From: Phycisphaerales bacterium
GTDB taxonomy: Bacteria > Planctomycetota > Phycisphaerae > UBA1845
DNA length: 64,000 nucleotides
Direction: 5' to 3'
Assembly (NCBI GenBank): GCA_020639095.1
Contig: JACKHH010000001.1
Location: 62,001 to 126,000, forward strand
Below the pieces are notes generated by a model, which saw only the letters and a list, made by a program, of their open reading frames with translations, did not search any database and had not been told where the DNA came from. A program made the position numbers and the translations under genes. Positions 1 to 8,460 of the stretch are shown in pieces (the stretch's first letter is position 1; each line of letters begins with the position of its first letter).

Positions 1-67
1 TCTGACCCCAAAGCCGAAGGCTTCGATCCGCGCGAACCCACGAGAACGCAACCCCACCAACGCGCAC

Positions 68-97
68 AAAAAAAGCCCGGAGCAATGCTCCAGGCTT
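68..97 (-). terminator. Intrinsic terminator after the small exported-protein gene
   Basis: Read on the minus strand, an 11-bp near-perfect stem (AAGCC/GGAGC type arms around an AAT loop, one mismatch) is followed by seven T residues. It lies about 45 bases past the stop of the 143-370 gene and is correctly oriented to end it. Confidence 0.75.
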
Positions 98-142
98 GGG
101 AAATCCATTTCGAAAGAGTACACCCGATCCAGGCGTGAATCG

Positions 143-370
143 CTACCCGGTCGTCGTATCGGTGGTGTCATCATCCGCCGACGACGGGAACAGATAGTCG
201 GTGATCGAGGTGAACAGCGTGTCCGCGAACGTGTCGAGGATAACCGTCCGACCCGCACCCGCGAAGTTGTACCAATAGTCCTTTGGCAGGCAGTTGCCTG
301 TTCCGGCGAACATCACGCCACCCACCAGGATTATTGCACGCTTAGACTGTCGCTTCCGCTGCGAACGCAT
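143..370 (-). CDS. Small exported protein of unknown function
   Basis: This gene encodes 75 residues. A basic N-terminus (MRSQRKRQSKR) is followed by a hydrophobic stretch (AIILVGGVMFAGTGNC), as in a signal peptide or lipoprotein-like leader. A short conserved-looking core (FAGAGRTVILDTFADTLF) and an acidic Asp/Thr-rich tail follow. The start is well supported because AAAGGAGG lies 6 bases upstream of the ATG, and a terminator follows the stop. The strong ribosome binding site suggests active expression. The function is not recognisable. A small exported or periplasmic protein is the best reading, and a lipoprotein attached at the Cys near residue 27 is possible. Confidence 0.6.
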   Translation of the reverse strand: MRSQRKRQSKRAIILVGGVMFAGTGNCLPKDYWYNFAGAGRTVILDTFADTLFTSITDYLFPSSADDDTTDTTTG

Positions 371-626
371 CGAACGCCTCCTTTCATTCGCACACGAATC
401 TATCGGCCGCTACAACCGCTGTCGACAGTTTCTTTTCGGACATCCCAACGCACCAACTGCAACAACCCACGCTCGCGCTACTGATATCGCGGTAAGACAA
501 CCAAATCCGAGCCGCGATTGCATCGTGTCCGACGCCGACCGAAGAGGGAGGAGGAAGGAGGACACGGTGACAGCGGAGACAAACCCAATCGCCAAACATC
601 GGCTCCCCGCCCGAAGACCACAATCA

Positions 627-908
627 TCACTCCCCCAAGATCCCATTGATCCGCCGCGCCATCGCGACGTCCAGATCGCTCAACCCGCCCACGTCATGCG
701 TGCTCAGGTCGATCCGCACCGTACTCCACACGTTGAACCACTCCGGATGATGATTCATCTGCTCGGCAACCAACGCCACCCGCGACATGAACCCCCAAGC
801 CTCCGCGAAGTCCGCGAACTTCAACTCGCGATGCAACTTCCCATCCGCCACCGACCAGCCGGCAAGACCAGCCGATGCAACCTCCGCTTCCGTCATCTTC
901 GTAGCCAC
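627..908 (-). CDS. phhB: Pterin-4-alpha-carbinolamine dehydratase (4a-hydroxytetrahydrobiopterin dehydratase)
   Basis: At 93 residues this is a full-length member of the PCD/DCoH family, which dehydrates 4a-hydroxytetrahydropterin to recycle the cofactor of aromatic amino acid hydroxylases. The signature is clear: MNHHPEWFNVWSTVRIDL contains the paired His residues and the Trp/Tyr pocket, and STHDVGGLSDLD completes the C-terminal active-site half. No hydroxylase gene is adjacent, so the partner must lie elsewhere. In bacteria without such hydroxylases the protein may have another pterin-linked role. It stands alone on the minus strand, about 230 bases from the phage-type block, and belongs to the host chromosome. 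Confidence 0.9.
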   Translation of the reverse strand: MATKMTEAEVASAGLAGWSVADGKLHRELKFADFAEAWGFMSRVALVAEQMNHHPEWFNVWSTVRIDLSTHDVGGLSDLDVAMARRINGILGE

Positions 909-1088
909 AAGTCACCTCGCAATCGCCAGGCCCGATATGTATTTCCCAATCACAAAGCAAGCGCAGCAATACAAGTGCGCAGCAGGATCATAGCCCACGA
1001 CAAGACAATGAACCAAGCGCAGAAACGCATCAAGTAAGCGAGGCGAACGCGAGAACCGCAAGCAAAGGGGAATACGCCGGCGGAAAGA

Positions 1089-1116
1089 ATTGTGGTGCAG
1101 GCTTCCAGCCTGCATC
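1089..1116. repeat. Dispersed palindromic repeat, type A (copy 1)
   Basis: These 28 bases are identical to 62809-62836. The core is the hairpin GCAGGCT-TCC-AGCCTGC (1097-1113). This copy is intergenic, between the dehydratase gene and the phage-type block; the other lies inside a coding frame. It is REP-like in size and structure. Confidence 0.8.
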
Positions 1117-1138
1117 AGAAAAAGGGAAACCAACCAAT

Positions 1139-1492
1139 TCAAGCATTACCACCAACCACCAGAACACCGAACAAACGACGCACCCAGACATAATCATCAA
1201 CAGCAAACACCGTCACCGCGACGCCAGGAAACGGATACGCCACCGCACCGACAGCATCCGCATCACCGGCAACCGGCGGCGTACCCGCCAGCCGCTGCCG
1301 CACCACGACAACATGCGCACCAAGCGCCTCGTCCGAAGTTACAACCGCACTAACCCGCCCGATCCAAACACCAACCGCAGCCGTCTCCTGCGTAGCCCCA
1401 CCCACAACCACCGGCTCAGCATCGACCGCCATCAACTCCGCGGTCAGCGCCGCCTGCTGCTCGGCAAGCTCATCAAGACTGCGTAGCGCCAT
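1139..1492 (-). CDS. Phage-module distal protein, unknown
   Basis: This 117-residue protein is the last gene of the phage-type block. An N-terminal predicted helix (LDELAEQQAALTAELMAV) is followed by Val/Ala-rich beta-prone sequence ending VGGNA. A GGAG motif 6 bases before the ATG supports the start, which lies 3 bases after the stop of the preceding gene, so the two are probably translationally coupled. No known domain was recognised. Its position at the end of a structural gene run, and its size, suggest a virion accessory or structural protein. That is inference from context only. Confidence 0.55.
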   Translation of the reverse strand: MALRSLDELAEQQAALTAELMAVDAEPVVVGGATQETAAVGVWIGRVSAVVTSDEALGAHVVVVRQRLAGTPPVAGDADAVGAVAYPFPGVAVTVFAVDDYVWVRRLFGVLVVGGNA

Positions 1493-1495
1493 CGA

Positions 1496-2218
1496 TCACT
1501 CCGCCTCGACTACCGCTGCAAACACTTCCCTGTGCACCGGCGGGCCGACAGCCTGTGCCCGACCGCACGCAATCACCGTGTTCCCATCATCAACACCGGC
1601 TGCGGACACCGCGCGAACGCCAAAACAGCCCACTGCATCGTGCGCATAACCCTCGGTCACGAACGCATACCAACCGGCGCGCGCGCGATATGTCACATTT
1701 CCCAATGGTGTCTCGTAGTCCACCGCACCGGCCCCGCCAAAGACATCAAACCGCTCAGGCGAAACCGCCTCGTCACGCATGTCGTAGCGCCACGCCACCT
1801 CAAAACACCCGTCCGCAAGCGGCGTCACCCGCAAATCAACCGGCGCATTCGGCACCGGCGCAACCGCGAGCCCGTCATCATCAAACGCAACCGCGACCTG
1901 AAACGCCCCAACAGCACTCTCCACACCACCCCCACCGATCGCCGTCACCGCAAAGTGATATGCCGTAGCCGCTGCCGCGGGCCGCCACGCAAACGTCGCA
2001 ATCGCCAATGCATTCGCGCTCGCGGCTCCAACGATCTCCGCGTCATCGGTCGCAACCACCTCACCCAATGCACGATAGAGATTGTACCCACCCGCTACAC
2101 GCGGAAACGCGAACCCGCGCGTCGCGCACACGCCGTTGGCAATTCCCTGAGGCGTGTACCCACGGTGAATCGGATCGTAGTGCCGCAACCACTTTTCAAG
2201 CTGCTCAATCATCACCAT
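1496..2218 (-). CDS. Beta-rich (fibronectin-III-like) phage-module protein
   Basis: This protein has 240 residues. The middle (about 70-190) reads as two beta-sandwich modules with patterns such as ATAYHFAVTAI and CFEVAWRYD followed by PERFDVFGG, similar to fibronectin type III repeats in phage tail or fibre proteins. The N-terminus (IEQLEKWLRHYDPIHRGYTPQG) is helical and could be an attachment region. No enzyme motif is visible. It lies in a same-strand run with almost no spacing to its downstream neighbour. A virion surface or host-recognition component is the likeliest role, but this is inferred from fold pattern and context. Confidence 0.55.
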   Translation of the reverse strand: MVMIEQLEKWLRHYDPIHRGYTPQGIANGVCATRGFAFPRVAGGYNLYRALGEVVATDDAEIVGAASANALAIATFAWRPAAAATAYHFAVTAIGGGGVESAVGAFQVAVAFDDDGLAVAPVPNAPVDLRVTPLADGCFEVAWRYDMRDEAVSPERFDVFGGAGAVDYETPLGNVTYRARAGWYAFVTEGYAHDAVGCFGVRAVSAAGVDDGNTVIACGRAQAVGPPVHREVFAAVVEAE

Positions 2219-2239
2219 TCGCGCACGCGCGACATCACC

Positions 2240-2746
2240 CTACGACGGCACCACTTCAATCAAATCGTCACCGCCATCCGTCGGCGTCAACGTCACCAGC
2301 GTCGTCGTCCCGTCATCGTCCTTGATCACATCCACGCCCGTGGACACCGTGTGTACGCGCTTGTTGACCAATGCGGCTTTGCACAGGTGAACATCGCCCG
2401 CCATGTCCGCAACCAGGCGCGCACGATACGCGGAAACGAGCATTCCGTCCGCCTGCAACACGATCAGCACGTCATCCGCACCACTGGCGAACGCGGCATC
2501 GGGCACGTCGAAGCGATACCAACCCGCCGCCCCGCTCGCGTCGATCTCAATAAACCCGCCGTCCGCGTGCGCCGCCGACACCGACGCCAGCGACACCGGC
2601 GAAACCGCGACAGCCGCCGCCCGCGTCCGCACATACCGCGCGGTGACGTCACCATACGCCAACCCCGTCACCGGCACGCCGGTGAGTGCGTCCACCGCGA
2701 ACAGCGCGATCGTCACATCGTTACTGTCAATCGTGATCTCGTTCAT
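2240..2746 (-). CDS. Phage-module protein, conserved prophage hypothetical
   Basis: This protein has 168 residues. The sequence alternates beta-strand-like segments. It includes FIEIDASGAAGWYRFDVPD, a phrase pattern typical of hypothetical proteins next to tail or host-contact genes in prophages, followed by an acidic segment (DDDGTTTLVTLTPTDGGDD) and a hydrophobic C-terminus. No catalytic motif is visible. It is in the same orientation as, and closely spaced with, the flanking module genes. Its biochemical role is unknown; a small structural or adaptor role in the particle is plausible. Confidence 0.55.
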   Translation of the reverse strand: MNEITIDSNDVTIALFAVDALTGVPVTGLAYGDVTARYVRTRAAAVAVSPVSLASVSAAHADGGFIEIDASGAAGWYRFDVPDAAFASGADDVLIVLQADGMLVSAYRARLVADMAGDVHLCKAALVNKRVHTVSTGVDVIKDDDGTTTLVTLTPTDGGDDLIEVVPS

Positions 2747-2796
2747 GCTGGTATCTCAATCGAAATGAGCGGCCCGTACACGGCCGCAAGCGAACG

Positions 2797-3894
2797 TTAC
2801 AACCCCGTAATACCGACCGGACTCAGCACCGGCCTGGGCGCGTGCGGCAACACGCCGATATCCGGAAACCCCCGAACCACCGACAGCGCCCCATCCGAAA
2901 GGAGCACATTGGGAAATCCTTTGCCGAGCAGCGCCGCCGCGTCCGCGCGCAATCTGAAATCACCACCGTCCGCATCCACAAAGGGACCGACTGACAGCGA
3001 CACGCGCGGAACCGGCTCGAACACGGTCACATCCGTGCCGACTTCACCGGCCGCGTTCTCCGCAAACGCGACGCCGCACAGCATCGCGTGCGCCTTACTC
3101 GTCGCCGTCGTGCCCACGCCGTATCCGGCATTGGCTGTGAGAATGGTGTTGAGTATCACGGGCGGCGCACCGTCGGGCGAACCAATCGAGTTCACACCGT
3201 CCCCACCGTTGCCGTGCGCAACGCAGTGCGCAACCAGCTTCGCGAATCCTCCGCCACCAAACGCAAACGTAAAGCCCGCGCCCGTACACGCCCGCGCCAG
3301 ACAATAAAACGCCCCGCCGGTACTGTCGCCGCTGAATCCGATGCCATTGGTCCCGTCATGAACATGACAGCCGATGGCCAGCGTGTTATCACCGCCCAAC
3401 TCTATCCCGGATGCACTCGTGAAATCCCCAGCCTCGCACCCCAGCGCAACGCTCCCCATCCCGCCCAAAGAAATCCCGCGACGCACCGCGTACGCCCGGC
3501 AGCGCCACGCGATGTTGTGATCGCCGTCAAGCACCATTCCCCAGGCGATCGGCCCGCCCGAACCATTGCCCGTCACCGCGATGCACTCAAAGCGGTGGTA
3601 CGCCTTTGCGCAGTCGAGTATGCGGATGCCGCTTCCGTCCGAATCAAGCGTAACCACCGGGACGTTCGCGTCACCCGGAGTCGTCGTGTATCCCCGCCAA
3701 ACCACTGGCCCGTCGCGCGTCCCGTCGTTCGCGGGTTCGAGCGTCGCGCTGCGAATGTAGGTCCCTGTAAGGACGTTCACGCGATCACCAGCCGATGCGT
3801 TGGCCGCGGCTTCATCCAGCGTCCAGGGATCGCCAACCGATCCATCGCCCCCGCCACTGGCAGAGTTCGTGACGTACTTCTCCGTGAATGCCAT
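2797..3894 (-). CDS. Right-handed parallel beta-helix protein of the phage module
   Basis: This protein has 365 residues. The N-terminus contains GSVGDPWTLDEAAANASAGD and VLTGTYIRS, the usual entry pattern of pectate-lyase-like beta-helix proteins. It continues with repeated short turns rich in Gly, Asn and Asp (GNGSGG, GDNTLAIGC, GNGGDGV) characteristic of parallel beta-helices. The family includes phage tailspikes and polysaccharide lyases. No clear lyase catalytic set was recognised, so it may bind rather than cleave glycans. Its position among the distal, non-head genes fits a spike or fibre that contacts a surface polysaccharide. That role is inferred. Confidence 0.65.
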   Translation of the reverse strand: MAFTEKYVTNSASGGGDGSVGDPWTLDEAAANASAGDRVNVLTGTYIRSATLEPANDGTRDGPVVWRGYTTTPGDANVPVVTLDSDGSGIRILDCAKAYHRFECIAVTGNGSGGPIAWGMVLDGDHNIAWRCRAYAVRRGISLGGMGSVALGCEAGDFTSASGIELGGDNTLAIGCHVHDGTNGIGFSGDSTGGAFYCLARACTGAGFTFAFGGGGFAKLVAHCVAHGNGGDGVNSIGSPDGAPPVILNTILTANAGYGVGTTATSKAHAMLCGVAFAENAAGEVGTDVTVFEPVPRVSLSVGPFVDADGGDFRLRADAAALLGKGFPNVLLSDGALSVVRGFPDIGVLPHAPRPVLSPVGITGL

Positions 3895-3906
3895 GCCGCG
3901 CCCTCC

Positions 3907-4374
3907 CTACCCAACCGTGAACAACGCCAGCACGCGCTCGTCGGTAATCGTCAGCACGCCGCCGGCCGCCACCACCGTTGCAAGCGGCAGATACGTCGAA
4001 ATGCTCCCCGGAAAACTCGTGGTGACTTGCAGCGTGTTCGACGAACTCAGGTACACCACGCTCGTCGTGTCGTCGGGCACCAGGATGCCGGTCGCGCCGT
4101 TGTACGTCTTTCGCGATCCGCCCAGCGTGTAGCGAATGGGGTAAACGCCAATCTCCAAACTGCCCTCGTCCACCACCATGCCCTGGCGCAGCGCCGCCAG
4201 GATCAGGTTTTGCCGCTGCAATCGCCGGTTGTACTGCACTTCGTACGATGGACTGCTGTTCGCGTTCACACCCCGCGCGACATACGCCAGCCCCGTCGCC
4301 GCGTCATCCTGACCGTCCAGCGAAAGCACCGTCGCATCGGCTGGGTATGCTTCATTCGGATAAGTCGCCATCAA
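3907..4374 (-). CDS. Phage-module protein, unknown
   Basis: This 155-residue protein starts MMATYPNEAYPADATVLSLDGQ, has a helical middle (VQYNRRLQRQNLILAALRQGM), then a Thr/Ser-rich beta-prone second half (TSVVYLSSSNTLQVTTSFP). It has no signal peptide, transmembrane helix or enzyme signature. It sits 12 bases from the beta-helix gene, in the same orientation, so co-transcription and a shared function in the particle are likely. The layout (short basic helix plus beta domain) would fit a tail-tip or fibre adaptor, but no family was recognised. Confidence 0.5.
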   Translation of the reverse strand: MMATYPNEAYPADATVLSLDGQDDAATGLAYVARGVNANSSPSYEVQYNRRLQRQNLILAALRQGMVVDEGSLEIGVYPIRYTLGGSRKTYNGATGILVPDDTTSVVYLSSSNTLQVTTSFPGSISTYLPLATVVAAGGVLTITDERVLALFTVG

Positions 4375-4410
4375 TCCCCCTCAATCAGAATTCCCGATGC
4401 GGCCGGTGTG

Positions 4411-4905
4411 TCACGCCCCCGCGACGGCACCGAAGCGAACACGTGCAAACGAAAACGTCATCACGCCGGATTCCGCATCGTACCCGACGCGATGCAAATC
4501 CCCCGGTGCGCGCGGCGCCGAGTTCACCGTATGGGAAAAAACAACCGGCGTATCTGTGGAAACGTTGCCCACCCCGTCGAACATGCGCAGCGCATGGCGA
4601 AACCTGCCAAAGACATAGCGCGGCGACTCCACCACCACCGCCTCAACCGGATCCAGATGGTTCGCCCCGAGATGCCCACCCGCCAGATGCCCGTCAATAT
4701 CCACCGCGTCCAGATGCCGCGCGACGAGGTGCCCGACAGCGAGATGCCCGCCACCCGCAGCCACCGGCCACAAGCGCACACGACCCGGCGGCAGCGGATG
4801 ATCAAAGTCGATCGCCCCCGAACCGAGATCGCCGTACAGCTCAACCGCCGCGTCCGACGCGTATGTCGCCAACCGCGGAACCACGAATCGCACCCGCTGC
4901 ATCAC
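4411..4905 (-). CDS. Phage-module protein with GHL/NHL-type tripeptide repeats
   Basis: This protein has 164 residues. Between about residues 52 and 86 it carries recurring His-Leu units (GGGHLAVGHLVARHLD, then DGHLAGGHLGANHLDP), spaced five residues apart in places, as in a small beta-solenoid or repeat stalk. The flanks are ordinary beta-prone sequence (RVRFVVPRLATYA; GVMTFSFARVRFG). The regular His spacing could bind metal, which is inference. It lies 26 bases from the large 707-residue gene and is in the same run. No family was recognised. Confidence 0.55.
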   Translation of the reverse strand: MMQRVRFVVPRLATYASDAAVELYGDLGSGAIDFDHPLPPGRVRLWPVAAGGGHLAVGHLVARHLDAVDIDGHLAGGHLGANHLDPVEAVVVESPRYVFGRFRHALRMFDGVGNVSTDTPVVFSHTVNSAPRAPGDLHRVGYDAESGVMTFSFARVRFGAVAGA

Positions 4906-4931
4906 CGCACCTCAGCAACCGTTGCTCAAGC

Positions 4932-7055
4932 CTACTGCACCCGTCGCGCCAAACGCAGCTTCGTCGCGCGCCGCCCGTCCGCAAACGTCAGCAGTCGCCC
5001 CACAATCGTCCAATCCGCCGCCCGCGCCGCATCCGCGCGCAGCACACCATTGAGCGCTACGTCGCGTCCGCGAACACCCGTCAACCGGTCGCCGATCATC
5101 AGGTCGCGTTCGATCCACGGCACGGTCAGCTCAGCCTCGATCGACCCACCGCGCGCCGCCGACACCGTCCGCTGCGCATCCCGTTCCGCGAGCGCCGCGT
5201 CGTCCACTTCGCCCGCGTCGCCATCCGGATACGCGGCCACCAACACGTTCATCGTGTCAGAACGGCTTGCGAAGTCATAGTCGCGCGTGCGATAGATCAC
5301 CTGTGTATTCGCGTGTACCGTCGGCGTCAGCGCCGATCCGCTGCGCGCCCGCCCGACGACGCGCTCATCCGCGTCAAACACCGCCGTCGCGCGCACGCGA
5401 AACGTCTGATCGATCAGCGCATACCACATGTTCTGCACGAGCCAATCGCCGTCCGCTTCCCTCATCGCCGTCGGATTCGCCAGGTTGAAACGCACACCCG
5501 CCCGATCGTCGAGCACCTCCACCGAACCCACCGGCGGATGCCACGTCGCGCCGCTGTCGAAACTCACCTCGACGACCACGCCGACCGAAGAACCATCGAC
5601 ATCTCGCGTGATCGCCCGCTGCATCGGCCGGACCCGCCGCAACCACGCACCGCGCGTCGTGACCGTCGCGCCCGCGACTTGGGCAAAATCAAAAGGAGCG
5701 TAGGTGCCGTAGGGCGCATTGCGCTCGTACGCATCGCTGTACGCACCATCCTCATTCAACACCCACAACCGGGCCACGTCACGATGCGCCGCAAACTCCG
5801 AACCGCTGCGGTGATACTGTCGATACCACGCGAACGTCTCGAGCACTTCCTCAAAGAACTCGACCGCGTCCGGGGTCAGCGCCAGCGCCTTCGCGTCATC
5901 GCGATCCGGCGTATCCACGTTGTCCAGATCCGTCTCCGGCAACCAACCCGGGACCAGCGGCACCGTCATTTCCCAACGCTTCACCGCGCCCACCGCGACC
6001 GACGCGTTCACCACCTCGCGCGCATCCCACCGCAAACGCACCACCTGCAACCGATTGTCCGTAACGACATCCGCATCGGGCAGCTGCGCGACGCCATAGC
6101 GCGGCACACCGTCAGCGTGCCGCCCACCCCATGCCAGCGGCGCATCCTTCGCCGCGCCATCTTCCGGCGCCCACACCACGAACTGACTCGCACCATCACC
6201 CGGAACACAGCGCACGTGCACACCGGCATCGTCCGCGAGCAACGCAACTGCTTCCGCGAGATTCGTCGCCTCGCAATTCAACGCGTCCGCCGCGACCAAC
6301 AACCGCTCAATCAGCATCGACGGCGTGCGAAACGTTCCGCGTGCGTCGGGATCGACACCAACTGCCGAGTCCGTCGCATCCAGGAACGCGTCAATCACGA
6401 CCGGCGCGCCATGCGGATAGTGAAACCACACCAGATAGCGCAACGCGTCGACCAGCGACCACGACTTCGCAGCCGCATCACCTTCGTACGTAAACGGGAA
6501 AATGCGCCGCGACTTGCCCTGCCGGTCGGTCACCACCAGCGGCTCGGCTGCACGATTGGGAATGTCATCAACATTGAAAATGCACGGTAGCGCCGCGACG
6601 TGCGCCGACCGCCCAACATAATGCTCCGCGTCAGCCGCCAACCCATCCTCAATTGCCCCGGTCCGCATGTAGCGCCCGAAGACCTGCGCGCGTTCATCCT
6701 GCGTCCAACGCACATAGACCGAAGTCGCGGTGATCAGGTACGCGTCGCGAACGCGCGGAAGCCCGGCGCGGTCCGAAGTCTGCAAGGTTGGATAGCCGTC
6801 AAATAGAACCAGGTCGTCGACGCGCACCCGCAGCCGGAGGTCGACGTTGTAGCGCGTCTGCGCCGCCAGCGCATCGAATGCATCATCCAACCGAACGCTC
6901 AGGTCGGCTGTGCACAACACGTCGTCGCTTCGTTGATCCACCTCGACAACGCTGACCCGGCCATCCGGAACAAACCTCCCGGAACCGGGCGCACTTTCCC
7001 GCTCAACCACGACAGCCGCGGACAACTCCGCACGATGTGTCGGCGCTCCGCTCAT
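4932..7055 (-). CDS. Large phage-module structural protein (possible tail-hub/baseplate-like)
   Basis: This 707-residue protein is the largest in the phage-type block. The N-terminal third contains beta-domain patterns such as YNVDLRLRVRVDDLVLFDGYP, an oligosaccharide-fold-like phrase seen in hub proteins that begin with a ring domain. The middle has WSLVDALRYLVWFHY, and a long helical-beta part follows with no enzyme motif. Its start codon overlaps the stop of the gp37-like gene by 4 bases (ATGA), so the two are translationally coupled. Similarity to phage hub proteins is only by general pattern. It could be specific to this type of element. Confidence 0.55.
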   Translation of the reverse strand: MSGAPTHRAELSAAVVVERESAPGSGRFVPDGRVSVVEVDQRSDDVLCTADLSVRLDDAFDALAAQTRYNVDLRLRVRVDDLVLFDGYPTLQTSDRAGLPRVRDAYLITATSVYVRWTQDERAQVFGRYMRTGAIEDGLAADAEHYVGRSAHVAALPCIFNVDDIPNRAAEPLVVTDRQGKSRRIFPFTYEGDAAAKSWSLVDALRYLVWFHYPHGAPVVIDAFLDATDSAVGVDPDARGTFRTPSMLIERLLVAADALNCEATNLAEAVALLADDAGVHVRCVPGDGASQFVVWAPEDGAAKDAPLAWGGRHADGVPRYGVAQLPDADVVTDNRLQVVRLRWDAREVVNASVAVGAVKRWEMTVPLVPGWLPETDLDNVDTPDRDDAKALALTPDAVEFFEEVLETFAWYRQYHRSGSEFAAHRDVARLWVLNEDGAYSDAYERNAPYGTYAPFDFAQVAGATVTTRGAWLRRVRPMQRAITRDVDGSSVGVVVEVSFDSGATWHPPVGSVEVLDDRAGVRFNLANPTAMREADGDWLVQNMWYALIDQTFRVRATAVFDADERVVGRARSGSALTPTVHANTQVIYRTRDYDFASRSDTMNVLVAAYPDGDAGEVDDAALAERDAQRTVSAARGGSIEAELTVPWIERDLMIGDRLTGVRGRDVALNGVLRADAARAADWTIVGRLLTFADGRRATKLRLARRVQ

Positions 7056-7894
7056 CCCTGCCCCGCAAGCTGTGTAAACAACAACGAAAACGCCTGCACC
7101 ACCTGCCCCGTCGCCGGATGCACACGCCGTTCACCGCGACGCTCAAACTCAGAAACGACGCACCCCGCAAAGCTGCGTCCCAACGCATCCGCTACAACAC
7201 CCACCTGCCCGCTGCCGATCAGCGCTTCGATGCCATCCTCAATCGCGCTCAGTTCCACATGCGACGCCGCGCGCAGCACCCCCCGCCAAACAATCTCCCG
7301 ACTCGTACGCCCGAGCACATGCCGAAAAACCCCATCGACGCCCGGAAATGAAAAGTCGACGGCTTCCGCTTCCGCCTTGCCCGGCATCACGGAAACCACC
7401 GCATCCGACCCGAGAATGTTGTCGCCCGCGAACGTCGGAAGCGTCAGCGACACCGGTTTGTCCGCGATCCACGACTGCTCGATCACCACCTGCCGCTCAT
7501 CGGCTGTGACCACCCGCTCCTCGATCTCGCTCAATCGCCAAGCGTCACCCAGCACCGCGCCCGTCAGCGACCCCGCGACGCGCTCCGCCACCAGGTACAC
7601 GCCATGCCCATCCACATCCCCAAGCCGGGCGCCCACCGACGATCGCAGACTACGGTCCGTCACCGCCACGGTCACACGCACGGCGCCGGGAACCGCGTCA
7701 TCGGCGCCAACCCGCTGCCGCCCATCCACCACAACAACCGCCGCCGGTGTCGCCGCGCGCAGCAACTGCGCATCGCGCGATTTGCGATCAGCAAACGCGC
7801 CGCCCGACACCTCGGCAAAGAGCGGCGAACCGCCCTCCTCCAGCGCCGCCAACACGGCTACAACCGCCGTCTCAATGTCACCGTATTCAGACAA
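7052..7894 (-). CDS. Mu gp37-like (DUF1834-type) protein with C-terminal extension
   Basis: This protein has 280 residues. The N-terminal 130 residues (MSEYGDIETAVVAVLAALEE, then ATPAAVVVVDGRQR and GVYLVAERVAGSLTG) resemble the Mu gp37/DUF1834 family, which follows gp36 in the Mu head-to-tail region. The C-terminal half (about 150-280) adds a second domain with ERRGERRVHPATGQVVQAFSLLF, a pattern seen in tail-associated proteins. This makes it longer than a usual gp37 and suggests a fusion. Its order directly after the gp36-like gene matches Mu. The assignment relies on that order plus weak motif similarity. Confidence 0.6.
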   Translation of the reverse strand: MSEYGDIETAVVAVLAALEEGGSPLFAEVSGGAFADRKSRDAQLLRAATPAAVVVVDGRQRVGADDAVPGAVRVTVAVTDRSLRSSVGARLGDVDGHGVYLVAERVAGSLTGAVLGDAWRLSEIEERVVTADERQVVIEQSWIADKPVSLTLPTFAGDNILGSDAVVSVMPGKAEAEAVDFSFPGVDGVFRHVLGRTSREIVWRGVLRAASHVELSAIEDGIEALIGSGQVGVVADALGRSFAGCVVSEFERRGERRVHPATGQVVQAFSLLFTQLAGQG

Positions 7895-7965
7895 GCCAAT
7901 CCCTCTGATGTGTTCGCGACGGGATTAGGGAATTGCCAACATCCCCGATCACACGCGCCGCATTC

Positions 7966-8409
7966 CTACAGCCCTGCAAGTTCGTCGCGCGAAAGCACCG
8001 CCGCCTCACCGATCGTCGCGGCCACAGCCCCCGTCGCCGAATTGCCCGCGACCTGAGCGACGCTCGGCAGCACCACCTCCCCGCTCGCCACCCGTGACAA
8101 CCACGTCAGCGCCGCGCGTTGCCGCTCATGCACGTCCGCCGGCACTGGTGGTCGCCGCGCGTGAAGCCGGTACTCCGCAAGGTCAAGCGCGACCGCCGCC
8201 AACAACCCCGCCAACTCGCCGTGCCGCGAAAGATCGATCGGAACGCGGTAGCGGCGGGCGAGGTAGCTGTCCACCTCGCCCTCCGCCGCCAACCGCTCCG
8301 CGTCCACCACCGCCTCGTTGGCATTGCCCGTGCCCGCGTCGTCGGTGAGTTGCACATACCCGCTCGGCCCAAGCCGCAAGGCAATGTCCTCAGTCGTGAT
8401 GTATGCCAT
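7966..8409 (-). CDS. Mu gp36-like protein (DUF1320)
   Basis: At 147 residues this is the usual length for the family. It begins MAYITTEDIALRLG and has EVDSYLARRYRVPIDL in the middle, the hallmark phrase of DUF1320 proteins such as Mu gp36, which act near the head-tail connection. The next helices (LAAVALDLAEYRLHARR, ERQRAALTWLSRVASG) also match the family. It follows the major capsid gene and precedes the gp37-like gene, exactly as in Mu. Gly/Ala-rich residues at the C-terminus are not informative. Confidence in the family is high. Confidence 0.85.
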   Translation of the reverse strand: MAYITTEDIALRLGPSGYVQLTDDAGTGNANEAVVDAERLAAEGEVDSYLARRYRVPIDLSRHGELAGLLAAVALDLAEYRLHARRPPVPADVHERQRAALTWLSRVASGEVVLPSVAQVAGNSATGAVAATIGEAAVLSRDELAGL

Positions 8410-8460
8410 CGAAGCGCCCTCACCCGTGAATCATGGAAACCAAGTCAACGCCGGCCGCCC

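Noticed and set aside
371..626. Minus-strand frames of 78 and 79 codons between the small exported gene and phhB
   Set aside because: Overlapping frames with no domains and no ribosome binding site; treated as non-coding.
1532..6590. Long plus-strand open frames of 591, 730 and 780 codons opposite the phage-type genes
   Set aside because: They are Arg/His/Pro-rich, have no domains, and lie exactly antisense to recognisable genes. They result from the high GC content.
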